Below, one piece after another: positions 1 to 9,440 of a stretch of 33,258 nt of DNA. Origin of the DNA: Actinomycetota bacterium (lineage in GTDB: Bacteria; Actinomycetota; Actinomycetes; S36-B12; UBA10799); contig JAUPKM010000007.1 of NCBI GenBank assembly GCA_030837445.1, positions 1 to 33,258 on the forward strand, read 5' to 3'. Numbering within the stretch: position 1 is the stretch's first letter; every line of letters begins with the position of its first letter. Below the pieces are notes generated by a model. That model searched no databases, was not told where the DNA came from, and saw nothing but the letters and a program-made list of their open reading frames with translations. A program made the translations under genes and the position numbers.

Positions 1-171
1 ATCCGCAATGACGTGATCGTGGTCAATCGAAAGTCGATGGCTGGCGTGGAGCACAGCGGCCGATCCGCCGACGAGGACTGCGTCGGGCACTAACTGCTGG
101 AGTCTGGCGGCGGACTCCCACACCTCGACCATCGCCGCGGGAGAGTTCGATGGGGGAGTTCGCGGTTCCAC
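1..171 (-). CDS. Partial (3' end outside window) nucleotidyltransferase, AbiEii/AbiGii-like
   Basis: Manual minus-strand translation gives (V)EPRTPPSNSPAAMVEVWESAARLQQLVPDAVLVGGSAAVLHASHRLSIDHDHVIAD, open to base 1; the GGSAA..H..RxSxDxDxV pattern resembles AbiEii-type nucleotidyltransferases. Start could be GTG at 171 or ATG at 132. Confidence 0.6.
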   Translation of the reverse strand, partial: MEPRTPPSNSPAAMVEVWESAARLQQLVPDAVLVGGSAAVLHASHRLSIDHDHVIAD

Positions 172-308
172 GAAAACAATGTTATCAGATCAGATAAGTC
201 GAAGGTGATAGTCGATGTCCTCGTAACTGTCGCTTCGCTCGGGTTCGGCGCTTTGAGCCGAATGCAGACGCAGGTGGCTGAATTCGGCGCTTCGTGGAGG
301 GCCGCTTG

Positions 309-761
309 CTACGGATGCGCCTGCTCGTACTTGCGCAGGCCCGCCATCGCCTGTCCGCGGATCTTGTTCTTGATGATCGGCGACCACCCCAGCAGCAGGC
401 CGGCGGGACCAAGGGCCTGCCGCGACCAGGCCCAGAGGCCGAACGAGTCGCGGTGGGCGGAGATGAGGCCGTCGCGGAGAACGAAGCTGGCCTGGATGTC
501 GTTGACCACGCGACGGCCGGTGCCGCTGAACGTATAGGTCGCCACCCAGTGCGCCGAGTGGTCGGTCACTGAGTCGAAGTTGACGCTGAAGTCCTTCGCC
601 GAGGAGCAGAGCATCCGCCACATATTCCCCACCTGAGAGCCGTGCAGGTCCGTGAAGACGGGGTCGGAGAAGGTGGCGTCGGGGGTGTAGCAGGCGGCCA
701 TGGCGTCGCCGTCCAGCGATTGGAAGGCGGTGTACAACCGAGTGATGACGTCAGAACTCAT
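309..761 (-). CDS. NTF2-like / SnoaL-like domain protein
   Basis: 150 aa ORF MSSDVITRLYTAFQSLDGDAMAACYTPDATFSDPVFTDLHG..., typical SnoaL/NTF2-like N-terminus. Confidence 0.8.
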   Translation of the reverse strand: MSSDVITRLYTAFQSLDGDAMAACYTPDATFSDPVFTDLHGSQVGNMWRMLCSSAKDFSVNFDSVTDHSAHWVATYTFSGTGRRVVNDIQASFVLRDGLISAHRDSFGLWAWSRQALGPAGLLLGWSPIIKNKIRGQAMAGLRKYEQAHP

Positions 762-851
762 CCCACGACTCTAGGTGGGCAGGCCCCCGTGTCTCGCGTC
801 ACACCGGCCGTTTCAGGTCTGAGCGCAGAGCCCAATGGGTACCATCCCGCT

Positions 852-1088
852 ATGACACAAGTTCGGGTCGAACCCGTAGACAAGTCCTGGACGACGACGA
901 AGGTCGTCGCGGTGATCGTCGCCATCCTCACTGTCGGCTACATGCTCCCCTGGGCCATCGCCGCTGTTCGCGATGTGCCGCACTGGTCCGTTTTCTGGGT
1001 GAACCTGCTGCTCGGTTGGACCGTGATCGGCTGGATCGTGGCGCTGATCATGTCGCTACGTGCGCAGCGGCAGGTCATCGTAGGCTGA
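852..1088 (+). CDS. Small membrane protein, superinfection-immunity family-like
   Basis: MTQVRVEPVDKSW...LPWAIAAVRDVPHWSVFWVNLLLGWTVIGWIVALIMSLRAQRQ; two hydrophobic segments and NLLLGWTxxGWxxAL motif of the T4 Imm-like family. Internal ATG of the 642..1088 ORF chosen. Confidence 0.7.
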   Translation: MTQVRVEPVDKSWTTTKVVAVIVAILTVGYMLPWAIAAVRDVPHWSVFWVNLLLGWTVIGWIVALIMSLRAQRQVIVG

Positions 1089-1097
1089 CGCGGGCGG

Positions 1098-1289
1098 TCA
1101 GTCCTCGATCCGCAAGGCTCCTGTCGGACAGGCCAATGCGGCCTGGGTCGCCTGGCTGCGGCTCGATTCCGGCGGTGTCGGGTCCAGCAGGGTGAGGAAG
1201 CCGTCAGCGCCGATCTCGAAGAGTTCCGGTGCGACGGCTTCGCACATCCCCAGCGACGCGCAGCTCGATTCGTCGTGCACGATCCTCAT
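1098..1289 (-). CDS. Ferredoxin (3Fe-4S type, P450-associated)
   Basis: 63 aa MRIVHDESSCASLGMCEAVAPELFEIGADGFLTLL...ALACPTGALRIED; Cys pattern of P450-partner ferredoxins; ATGA overlap with the upstream P450 gene. Confidence 0.9.
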   Translation of the reverse strand: MRIVHDESSCASLGMCEAVAPELFEIGADGFLTLLDPTPPESSRSQATQAALACPTGALRIED

Positions 1290-2566
1290 GTGCGAACCTC
1301 CGGTGTGAAGCGTGCGGTCATCTTGTTGACGCCGTGGAAGAAGTTGCCGTTACTGTAGGTCGGTTCGCCGACCACGGCGATATCGGGTAGCCGGGTGAGT
1401 AGCTCAGTGAAGATCGCCGCGAGTTGACGGCGGGCCAGTTGGTTGCCCAGGCAGTGATGGATGCCGCCGCCTCCGAACGACACATGTCGGTTGGGAGAGC
1501 GGGACAGGTTGAACTCCTCCGGAGAGTCGAAGACCTCCGTGTCCCAGTTGGCCGAGGCATAGAACATCACCACTTTGTCGCCGGCTGTGATCAGCTGGCC
1601 GCCAAGTTCACAATCCCTGGCTGCGGTGCGGCGAAAGGTCATGATTGGAGTCGCCCACCGGACGATCTCCTCGACTGCTACGGGCATCCGCGCGGCGAGG
1701 TCCTCCGCGAGCCACGCTCGCTGATCGGGGTAGTCGGTCAATGCCTTCATCCCGTGACTGGTGCTCTGCCGGGTGGTGTCGTTGCCGGCGATCATCAGCA
1801 GGCCGAAGAAGGAGATGATCTCGTCGTCGGTCAGCTTCTCGCCATCGACCTCTGCCTGTACCAGGGCGGTGAGTAGGTCGTCCTGTGGCTCATCTCGCCG
1901 GGCGGCGGTGAGTTCACTGGCCATCGTGCGCATCGTCACGACCGCTTCGAACAGCCTGGTCATCGGGTCCGCGCCCTGCATCAGATCCTCGTCCCGCCAG
2001 CCGCCGGCGAACTGTGCCTCATGCGCCACGGTGCGGCGATATTCCTCCGGGATTCCGACCATGTCGCAGATATTGTCCATCGGTACCAGGGCCGATACCT
2101 CGGCGACGAAGTCGACCTCGCCGCGATCGGCGATGTCATCCACGATTCGCTTCGCGTTGGCATCGATTCGATCGGAGATGCGCGCCATCTGTCGGGGAGT
2201 GAAGGCAGAGACGAGCAGTCGCCTGACTTTGCTGTGTCGTGGCGGATCCATGGCGATGAAACCCTGGCCGGCGTCGAGAAGTTCCTGTGGCATCGACTCG
2301 AACACGATGCCCTCGCCGGAAAGGAAGTCCTGGTGTCGCTTGGTCACCTCCACCAGATCCGCGTGCCGCACGACTGCCCAGAAACCCTGGTCGTTGGGGT
2401 CGACGAACAGGCCGTTCGCCACGGGTCGGTGCCAGGACACGGGGCGTTCGGCGCGAAGCTCCGCGAACACGCGTTCCCGGTCGGCGGCCGTACCCGACCA
2501 GAACTCCAAGGTCGACAGATCGGCCGGGTCGTAAGGGCGTTGGCTGCGGAGCAGGGTGGAAGTCAC
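1286..2566 (-). CDS. Cytochrome P450
   Basis: AGNDTT I-helix motif, ExxR region, heme-binding FGGGGIHHCLG. Likely GTG start at 2566 preceded by GGAGGA, rather than the ORF-track start at 2929. Confidence 0.93.
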   Translation of the reverse strand: MTSTLLRSQRPYDPADLSTLEFWSGTAADRERVFAELRAERPVSWHRPVANGLFVDPNDQGFWAVVRHADLVEVTKRHQDFLSGEGIVFESMPQELLDAGQGFIAMDPPRHSKVRRLLVSAFTPRQMARISDRIDANAKRIVDDIADRGEVDFVAEVSALVPMDNICDMVGIPEEYRRTVAHEAQFAGGWRDEDLMQGADPMTRLFEAVVTMRTMASELTAARRDEPQDDLLTALVQAEVDGEKLTDDEIISFFGLLMIAGNDTTRQSTSHGMKALTDYPDQRAWLAEDLAARMPVAVEEIVRWATPIMTFRRTAARDCELGGQLITAGDKVVMFYASANWDTEVFDSPEEFNLSRSPNRHVSFGGGGIHHCLGNQLARRQLAAIFTELLTRLPDIAVVGEPTYSNGNFFHGVNKMTARFTPEVRT

Positions 2567-2642
2567 ACGTTCCTCCGAGGGTAGGTGTGCCAAGGCTCCG
2601 ACATATTGATAGCACTTGTCAAGCAGACGCAACATTGCAGTT

Positions 2643-2653
2643 TTGACTGTCAA
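2643..2653. promoter_or_regulatory. Candidate TetR operator (inverted repeat TTGAC-t-GTCAA)
   Basis: Perfect 5-bp arms with 1-bp centre in the intergenic region between the divergent P450 and TetR genes; a related TTGtCAA lies nearby (~2614). Confidence 0.4.
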
Positions 2654-2656
2654 CCG

Positions 2657-3289
2657 ATGCCACGGCAGACTGGGGCGATGACGACCGCTGCGGAGATCCG
2701 CGCCGACTCCAGGCTCCGCCTGCGCGAAGCCATGTTGGCGGCCACGCATGACGAGGCTGTCACCGGCGGTTGGAGCTCGGTTCGGATGGGCGCCGTCGCG
2801 TCCCGGGTGGGAGTCAGTCGACAGACGCTGCATGCCGAATTCGGGACGAAGGAGGCGCTCGGTCAGGCTCTCGTGCTGCGGGAGGTGGAACTGTTCCTGG
2901 CCGGTGTCGTGTCTGCGCTGGCTCGGCACCCGGACGACCTGTCTGAGGGAATCTTCGAGGCGGTCACCTTCACCCTGCAGGTCACAGAAGTAAACCCGTT
3001 GCTACAGACCATCCTGGCCAGCACCTCAGGTGCGGGTGACGACACCTTGCTTCCATTGCTGACAAGTCGCGGTCAGCCTCTGCTGCAGCGGTCCTCGGAC
3101 CTCATATCCACGTGGGTGATCCGAGCACAGCCAGGGCTCGACCCGATGGTGGTCACCGACGTGATCGACAGCGTGGTGCGTCTCGTGGTCAGCCATGCTG
3201 TTGCGCCAGGCGGACCGCCCGCCACGGTCGGTCGAAGGATCGCCCGGCTGGCAGTCGCCGGGTTGGGCCCGACGTCGTTGTCGGGCTAG
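2657..3289 (+). CDS. TetR/AcrR family transcriptional regulator
   Basis: N-terminal HTH: AMLAATHDEAVTGGWSSVRMGAVASRVGVSRQTLHAEFGTKEALGQAL; divergent to P450. Alternative start ATG at 2678. Confidence 0.85.
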   Translation: MPRQTGAMTTAAEIRADSRLRLREAMLAATHDEAVTGGWSSVRMGAVASRVGVSRQTLHAEFGTKEALGQALVLREVELFLAGVVSALARHPDDLSEGIFEAVTFTLQVTEVNPLLQTILASTSGAGDDTLLPLLTSRGQPLLQRSSDLISTWVIRAQPGLDPMVVTDVIDSVVRLVVSHAVAPGGPPATVGRRIARLAVAGLGPTSLSG

Positions 3290-3372
3290 GTCGCACTCGG
3301 CCCGACGACCGCCACTCGACCAACCACCCACCGTCAACCCGCACTGCGGGCTCGCACCTGCGCGCTCGCTGG

Positions 3373-3894
3373 CTAGGACGAGGGTGACGCGGACCCGGAG
3401 GCCTCGTCGGTTGGGCCAGCGGACGAGTCGACCGACTCCGCTGCGCCCGAGGCCGATGCGCCGCCGGGAGTGAGGGTTACGCCTGCGGCCTGGCAGACCG
3501 GCTCCAGCACTGCGAACACCTCCGCGGCGGCGGCGGCAACCTGAGCTGAGGCGCTGGCGCGGACTTCCGAAGCGGACGGTGAGGCTGCGGCGCTGAACTT
3601 GGCAACGGCCAACGTGATCGCGGCCTGAACAGCCGGCGGCGCCTCGGCCTTGATGGACTCAAGTTCAGTGCGCAACTCTTCGGCGTTCTCGCCCTTGTTG
3701 TCGATCGCAGTCTGGATCTTGGAGCAAGCGGTGGCAACCGTGAGCTGGGCAGAACTGGCCGCGCTACTCGCAACGCCGCTCAGTGAACTCCGCGCCTCGC
3801 TCGCGCTCGACGTGGATCCGGAGGTCCCCGAACTGCAGGCAGCCAGCGACACGACCCCGACGGCGGCAATTCCAACTGCGACAAGTTTCTTCAT
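3373..3894 (-). CDS. Putative lipoprotein, Ala/Ser-rich
   Basis: MKKLVAVGIAAVGVVSLAACSSGTSG: signal peptide with LAAC lipobox. Confidence 0.75.
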   Translation of the reverse strand: MKKLVAVGIAAVGVVSLAACSSGTSGSTSSASEARSSLSGVASSAASSAQLTVATACSKIQTAIDNKGENAEELRTELESIKAEAPPAVQAAITLAVAKFSAAASPSASEVRASASAQVAAAAAEVFAVLEPVCQAAGVTLTPGGASASGAAESVDSSAGPTDEASGSASPSS

Positions 3895-4080
3895 TGGCGT
3901 GGGTTCTCCTCATTTGGTACCAATTCGGTGGCTGTCGCTCCGGGACGGTCGGTCGACCCGTTCCTGGGCAGCAGATTCCTTCGATTGTGACACCTCCCCG
4001 ATTCAACATTGCTGGCGGGCGAGTAGTTTCAGGGGCGCTTCACTGTCGCGACCCACACCCCCACCCAGGGAGCAGCTCGG

Positions 4081-4893
4081 ATGGCCAAGGATCGCATCAC
4101 CGCCCAGCAAGGCGAGTTTTTCTACCGTCACGCCGGGCCCGACCAGTCGGCGCCGGCTGTGGTCCATATTCATGGTTTCGGAATCTCGGGTTCCTACCTG
4201 CTGCCGACCGCGGCGTTGCTTACAGACGAATTCGACACCTACGTCCCCGACCTACCTGGTTTCGGGCGGACGCCGGGTCCCGCGAGGCCGATGAGCATCA
4301 TCGAACTCGGCGACGCGGTGATCCGGTTCCTTGACTCGGTCGGCCTGGAGAAGGCGACCCTGGTGGGCAATTCGATGGGCTGTCCAGTGATCGGCCGGGC
4401 CGCTGAACGGCACCCGGACCGAGTCGAGCGCGCCATCCTGGTCTCGCCTGCGGGCGGAATGCACAACCGCCCAATCGGACGCGGGTTGGCACAGCTGGCC
4501 ATCGACGGGCTGCGCGAGCCGCCGTCGTTGGTCAAGGTCGCTGGACCGGACTACGCCAAGTTCGGCCTGATAAACGGCCTGCGGCTCTTCAGCGAGATGA
4601 CCAAGTCGCCGACGATCAAGATCGTCCGGGAGTTGGATACCCCCTTCCTGCTGGTCGCTGGGTCTGGGGATCCGCTGCTGCCGCCACGTAAGCGGATCGA
4701 TGAACTTGCCGCCGCGGTGCAGGCGCGCGGAAATGTCGCCATCGTCTGGCTGGACGGCCCAGCCCACGCGATCAACTTCTCCCACCCGGACCAGTTGGCC
4801 CAGGTCATTCGCGCCTACCTGCACGACCCCTCGCTGTCCTCGAGTGCGGATCTGCCGGCCAACGCAGAGGTGCTGGCCCACGCGCAGCGCTGA
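4081..4893 (+). CDS. Alpha/beta hydrolase
   Basis: VHIHGFGISGSYLLP... VPDLPGFGRTPGP... LVGNSMGCPV nucleophile elbow; D and H residues near C-terminus (AGSGDPLLPP, GPAHAINFSHP). Confidence 0.9.
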   Translation: MAKDRITAQQGEFFYRHAGPDQSAPAVVHIHGFGISGSYLLPTAALLTDEFDTYVPDLPGFGRTPGPARPMSIIELGDAVIRFLDSVGLEKATLVGNSMGCPVIGRAAERHPDRVERAILVSPAGGMHNRPIGRGLAQLAIDGLREPPSLVKVAGPDYAKFGLINGLRLFSEMTKSPTIKIVRELDTPFLLVAGSGDPLLPPRKRIDELAAAVQARGNVAIVWLDGPAHAINFSHPDQLAQVIRAYLHDPSLSSSADLPANAEVLAHAQR

Positions 4894-5007
4894 CCACGCG
4901 AATGTGGGTCGCGAGCGATTGACGCGAAAGCGATTACAGTGGGGACCACCAATCAGGTAGCCGGTGATTCGAGCTTCGAGGCGCCGGAGCCACACGAGGA
5001 GGAATGA

Positions 5008-5421
5008 ATGGCACTTGGCCCCGTCGATGTCTACATCATCGGCTTTCCCGGTAACCAGTTCACCGGTCAAATCGCGCCGGAACTGATCGACCTGATCAAC
5101 AGCGGGACGATTCGGGTGATCGACATCCTGTTGGTGATCAAGGATGCGGAGGGCGTTGTGACATCCATCGAGATGTCCGACCTCGCCTCGGACAGCGGTC
5201 CCAGCTTCATGTCCGTCGACATCGCGCAGCCGGGTGCCCTCGGCCAGGACGACGCAGAGGAGATCAGCGATGACCTGCCTCTGAACAGTTCCGCGCTGCT
5301 GCTCGCGTTCGAGAACGTCTGGGCTGGCAAGTTGGTCAGCGCGATGCAGGGTGCCGATGCGTATGTGATCGACTACATCCGCATCCCCGCCGATGTCGCC
5401 GAAGCCGTCATCACGGCATAG
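5008..5421 (+). CDS. DUF6325-like protein
   Basis: MALGPVDVYIIGFPGNQFTGQIAPELIDLINSGTIRVIDILLVIKDAEG...; gaggaggaatga RBS immediately upstream. Confidence 0.75.
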   Translation: MALGPVDVYIIGFPGNQFTGQIAPELIDLINSGTIRVIDILLVIKDAEGVVTSIEMSDLASDSGPSFMSVDIAQPGALGQDDAEEISDDLPLNSSALLLAFENVWAGKLVSAMQGADAYVIDYIRIPADVAEAVITA

Positions 5422-5488
5422 CCGCACCCCTCCCAGCCCGCTCGCCAGCAACTAACCAGCCCTCCACCAGCAACCGAAAGGAATCGAC

Positions 5489-5776
5489 ATGGGACTTCTT
5501 CGCATGGCCACCCGCACGGCGGTCGTCGCCGGCACGGCTACCGCCGTCTCCGGCCGCGTCGCGCATCGACAGGCCGCCAAGTACGACCAGAAGGCGCAGG
5601 AGCAGGCGGCCGCCCAGGCGCCCCCGCCCGCCGACCCGGCCCCGGCAGCGGCACCTGCGGCTCCGGCACAGGATGACTCCATGGTGCAACTGCAGAACCT
5701 TGCGGACCTGCACAGCAAGGGTGTGCTGACCGACGACGAGTTCGCTGCGGCCAAGGCCAAGATCCTCGGGATCTGA
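5489..5776 (+). CDS. SHOCT-domain protein
   Basis: C-terminal LQNLADLHSKGVLTDDEFAAAKAKILGI is a classic SHOCT motif; Ala/Pro-rich linker. Confidence 0.85.
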   Translation: MGLLRMATRTAVVAGTATAVSGRVAHRQAAKYDQKAQEQAAAQAPPPADPAPAAAPAAPAQDDSMVQLQNLADLHSKGVLTDDEFAAAKAKILGI

Positions 5777-5818
5777 GGATGGCGACAGCCCAGGCGCGGC
5801 AAGACGTCGAAAGGTGCG

Positions 5819-6613
5819 ATGGCTGCCGACAGAGTTGAACCGTACGCACGGCTGGCAGGGGTCTACGACGAGATAGTCGTGGACCCCTGCTATCCGCGTT
5901 GGGCCGATTTCATCGTCGATCGGTTTCGCTCCTCCTCGGCCGCGGTCGACACTGTGCTGGATGTCTGCTGCGGTACCGGCCTGCTGGCCGCAGAGCTGGT
6001 CAGCCACGGCTATCGGGTCGTCGGTGTCGACTCCTCACCGGCGATGCTGACACGCGCCGAGGCACTGCTCGGACCGGAGGCGACCCTGGTGGCGGCGACC
6101 CTGCCCGAACTGGGCGTCGACACCATCTTCGATGCGGCGATCTCCACCTTCGACGGGCTGAACTACCTGACTCGGTCGGACTTGGGTCTGAGTCTCGCCG
6201 CGATCGCGGAGCGGGTCAGGCCGGACGGTTGGTTCATCTTCGACCTGCACACCGACACCATGATGCGGTTCACGGCTGCCAATCCTGTCGTCTCCGGGGA
6301 AGCGGCGGGCAATCGGTTCGTCATCACCAGCGAGGTCGATCAAATCGCCCGCAGCTGCGACACCACCATTGAGGTGATCGAGGCGCGGCGCGGTGAGCCA
6401 TTCTCGGAACGTCACCGGCAGTACTTCCACTCGGCCGAGACGGTCCGGGCGGAGCTGGCGGCGGCGGGATTCGATGACGTGCAGGTCTTCGACGAATATT
6501 CCGACCAGCCGATCGACGACGTGACGCTACGGGCCACCTGGACTGCCCGTCGAAGCACTCGGCATCCGCGCCGCCTCGTCGAAACCACGCCAGGCACGAC
6601 GGAAGGGCGCTGA
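5819..6613 (+). CDS. SAM-dependent class I methyltransferase
   Basis: VDTVLDVCCGTGLLAAELVSHGYRVVGVDSSPAML motif I/II. Confidence 0.9.
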   Translation: MAADRVEPYARLAGVYDEIVVDPCYPRWADFIVDRFRSSSAAVDTVLDVCCGTGLLAAELVSHGYRVVGVDSSPAMLTRAEALLGPEATLVAATLPELGVDTIFDAAISTFDGLNYLTRSDLGLSLAAIAERVRPDGWFIFDLHTDTMMRFTAANPVVSGEAAGNRFVITSEVDQIARSCDTTIEVIEARRGEPFSERHRQYFHSAETVRAELAAAGFDDVQVFDEYSDQPIDDVTLRATWTARRSTRHPRRLVETTPGTTEGR

Positions 6614-7870
6614 CAGCGCTCTGCGGCCGCGGCTACGGTCGACGGCGGTCGAGTTGACCTTAGCCAACATTGACGCCTCCAGGGCATCGGCTTCGGCGAA
6701 GGCCCGTTCACTCAGCTGCCGCCGTCCAGCCGCATCCTCGGCCTGCTCCGCCCACCCGACCAACCGTTGCTCGAGCGCATCCCGCGGATCGGCGAGCAGC
6801 GAAATCCTCGTCGGGTAGTCGGCCAGGATCGCGCGGTGCAACAGTTCGTGCCGCCACCAGCGAGACGCCGGGTTGTAGTACTTCCCGGGAGCACCTTCCG
6901 CGGTCGGGATTCCGGTATCCAGCCAGACCGGTTTGAAGATCGAAGTGCACGGAGCCGAACTTCCTGTCAGCCACACCGTTGAGCTCTCCGGGGTCAGTTT
7001 CACCACCATCGACCCGGTCGACTGCGACACCCGGATGGGACCGAACCCAGCGTGGGCGCAGACCGTTTGGCCCATCATCGACAGGTCCGGTGCCCAGTCG
7101 GTCGCCGTCCCGTTGGGTCCGTGGTCGCGCAGTAGCGCCATCGCGTCGCGGACTTCGATTCGACCACGGTGCGCGGCGAGCCATGCCGATGTCCGGCACT
7201 GACGCGCCTTGGCCGCGCTGAATCGGGTGTAGACGAAGTCGGAGAACCGGTCGGCCACGTCCAACCCGGGACCGGCGGCGTCGATCCCGGCAGAGGCCCG
7301 ATCCCAGTTGTCGTTGGTGGTGATGGCGTTCGAGATCGAGTCGGCGACCGAGATATTGCGGCTCACCCAGTCCCGTCCCATCGTCTCCAGGACCAACGCG
7401 CCAGTGGGGTCGGCGATGATGAACGAGTTGTCGTACAGCAGGTTGTGGGTGTGACCGGCCTGACCGTGTTGACCGTGCCGGGTCAGCAGCTCGGTGATGA
7501 CCGAAGCGGCCTCGGCCGCGGTGGCCGCTCGCTCCAGCGCCAGCCGCAGCAGGTCCATGCCCAGCAGCCCTTCCCGCTTCTCCCGGGGCACCTTCGTGAA
7601 GACCGCCTCATTGCCGATCGCCACCCCGGCATCGTTCACGCCCATCTCGGCGCCCCAGATCCAGTACGGCTTGGCAAGTAGCACTGCCCGAGTCCGTGCT
7701 GCCTGCGCTATCTCTATGTAGGTGCAGTCGACCCTCGCACCCCGCGGGTGCGAGTTGCCAGGGATCAGCACGATCTGGTGCGCCTCGTTGGGCTCCCGGT
7801 CGCTGTTCTTGCCGAGGATTACCGACCCGTCGGCGGTCGCGGGCGCCAGCGCCACGAACGTGTCGCACAT
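6527..7870 (-). CDS. C69 family dipeptidase / secernin-like peptidase
   Basis: MCDTFVALAPATADGSVILGKNSDREPNEAHQI with catalytic Cys2; 447 aa. 3' end overlaps the methyltransferase 3' end. Confidence 0.88.
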   Translation of the reverse strand: MCDTFVALAPATADGSVILGKNSDREPNEAHQIVLIPGNSHPRGARVDCTYIEIAQAARTRAVLLAKPYWIWGAEMGVNDAGVAIGNEAVFTKVPREKREGLLGMDLLRLALERAATAAEAASVITELLTRHGQHGQAGHTHNLLYDNSFIIADPTGALVLETMGRDWVSRNISVADSISNAITTNDNWDRASAGIDAAGPGLDVADRFSDFVYTRFSAAKARQCRTSAWLAAHRGRIEVRDAMALLRDHGPNGTATDWAPDLSMMGQTVCAHAGFGPIRVSQSTGSMVVKLTPESSTVWLTGSSAPCTSIFKPVWLDTGIPTAEGAPGKYYNPASRWWRHELLHRAILADYPTRISLLADPRDALEQRLVGWAEQAEDAAGRRQLSERAFAEADALEASMLAKVNSTAVDRSRGRRALSAPFRRAWRGFDEAARMPSASTGSPGGP

Positions 7871-7879
7871 GAGTCGAGA

Positions 7880-9403
7880 CTAGTTGGCTGCGGTGGATCG
7901 CCGCAGCAGCCAGTAGCCCACGAAGCCCACCAATAGGCAGACCAGACCGGCGCCGACCATCGTGATGTGGAACGCCTCGTGGTACGAGGTGTTGGCCTGC
8001 GAAAGCGCCTGCCGACCCAGCTCCGTACTGGGGTGAGTGCCAGTGGACCCGAAGGCCGTGACCGCATCGAGGCCGGTACCGACTTGGCTGGGCGGCACGC
8101 CGGCCGCTGTGAGTCGCTCAACGGTGCCGCCCAAGGTGAGTTTGTCGATGCTGAGAGTGGCTGCAGCGATGCCGATGGCATAGGCGAACTGGCCGATCGT
8201 GGTGCGCGATGAGGTGACCGGGCCGTAGTACTCCGCAGGCGCCGTCCCGATGATCAGACTGCCGAACGGAAGTGAGGCGATGACGGTGCCAGCACCGATC
8301 AGGAGCAGTGCAGGGAGGAAGGTCCAGAAGGATCCGCCGCGATGCACGAGCAGTAGGGAGAAGAAGCCCAAGGCTGTCAGGGCAGTGCCGAGCAGCACCG
8401 CGTTCGCATTCGCGAGGCCGTTTGACATCCAGCGTCCGACCAGCAGGGCCCCGATGATGCCCGTGGCCAGATAGGGCAATTGGGCCAGCGTCACCTGCAG
8501 CGCGCCGAATTCGCCGATGTACTGCCAGATGTTTGCCAACTGCAGGAAGGAGGCTGATTGGCCGAAGTTATAGACGAAGCCCGCACAGAGGGCGCCGATG
8601 AACACCGGATTGCGGAAAAGTCGGACCGGGTAGAACGCATTGGACCGATACCGCTGGGACAGGAAGAACGCCACCAACAGCAGGATTCCGACCAGCAAAG
8701 GGATCCAGGTCAGTGGTTTGGTGACGCCGGCCGCCGCGTGGCTCAAGCCGTAGAGGGTGCCGATGACGCCGAATCCCAGCAGCAGTTGCCCCAGAACGTC
8801 GCTCTTGCCCTGGTCGACCGGACTCTGCTCGGGCAGCAGTTTCGGGACGAACAGCATCCCGAGTAGAGACACGGCCGGGACCAACAGGAACGCCAGCCGC
8901 CAGTTCTGCGACGTCAGGATTCCGCCGACGAAACTCATCCCGACCATCGCCACCGCGCCGGCGGCGGTGAAGACGCCGACCGCGGCCGCCAATCGGCCCG
9001 GTCTCGCGAGCACGTTGACGTAGGCGAAGGCGGCTCCGTAGACGGCACCCAACCCCACGCCGGCGAGTCCGCGGCCGATGGCGTAGATGGTGAACCCGGG
9101 GGCCAGCGCCACCACGACATCGCCCACGACTGAGAGAGCCAGAGCTGCGAGTAGGACCCGGCGACGTCCCAACCGATCGGCCAGCAGGCCCGTCGAGATG
9201 ACGGTGGCGGCCATCATGATCGTGAAGATGCTGGCCGCAATAGACGTCTGCCCGCTGGTCATCTGCAACCCGCGGCTGGCAGAGACGAGCGCGGTCGCTG
9301 CGATGTTGGGGTCCGATGCCTGGACCCCGGACAGCAGACCGACGAAGACGACGGCCGCTGCGGAGGTTTCCCCGGTGGTGGAGACTGAGGTGTCGGCGCT
9401 CAC
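7880..9403 (-). CDS. MFS transporter
   Basis: Multiple hydrophobic helices; LLADRLGRRRVLLAALALSVVGDVVVALAPGF MFS motif A. GTG at 9403 (VSADTSVSTTGE...) preferred to the 9565 ORF start. Confidence 0.88.
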   Translation of the reverse strand: MSADTSVSTTGETSAAAVVFVGLLSGVQASDPNIAATALVSASRGLQMTSGQTSIAASIFTIMMAATVISTGLLADRLGRRRVLLAALALSVVGDVVVALAPGFTIYAIGRGLAGVGLGAVYGAAFAYVNVLARPGRLAAAVGVFTAAGAVAMVGMSFVGGILTSQNWRLAFLLVPAVSLLGMLFVPKLLPEQSPVDQGKSDVLGQLLLGFGVIGTLYGLSHAAAGVTKPLTWIPLLVGILLLVAFFLSQRYRSNAFYPVRLFRNPVFIGALCAGFVYNFGQSASFLQLANIWQYIGEFGALQVTLAQLPYLATGIIGALLVGRWMSNGLANANAVLLGTALTALGFFSLLLVHRGGSFWTFLPALLLIGAGTVIASLPFGSLIIGTAPAEYYGPVTSSRTTIGQFAYAIGIAAATLSIDKLTLGGTVERLTAAGVPPSQVGTGLDAVTAFGSTGTHPSTELGRQALSQANTSYHEAFHITMVGAGLVCLLVGFVGYWLLRRSTAAN

Positions 9404-9440
9404 CCGAGGGAAACTAGCAGGGTCCGCCGTGTCCAGGGTG

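Noticed and set aside
4252-5451. 399-aa minus-strand ORF opposite the hydrolase
   Set aside because: Antisense shadow ORF typical of high-GC DNA; the + strand alpha/beta hydrolase and DUF6325-like protein are clearly real.
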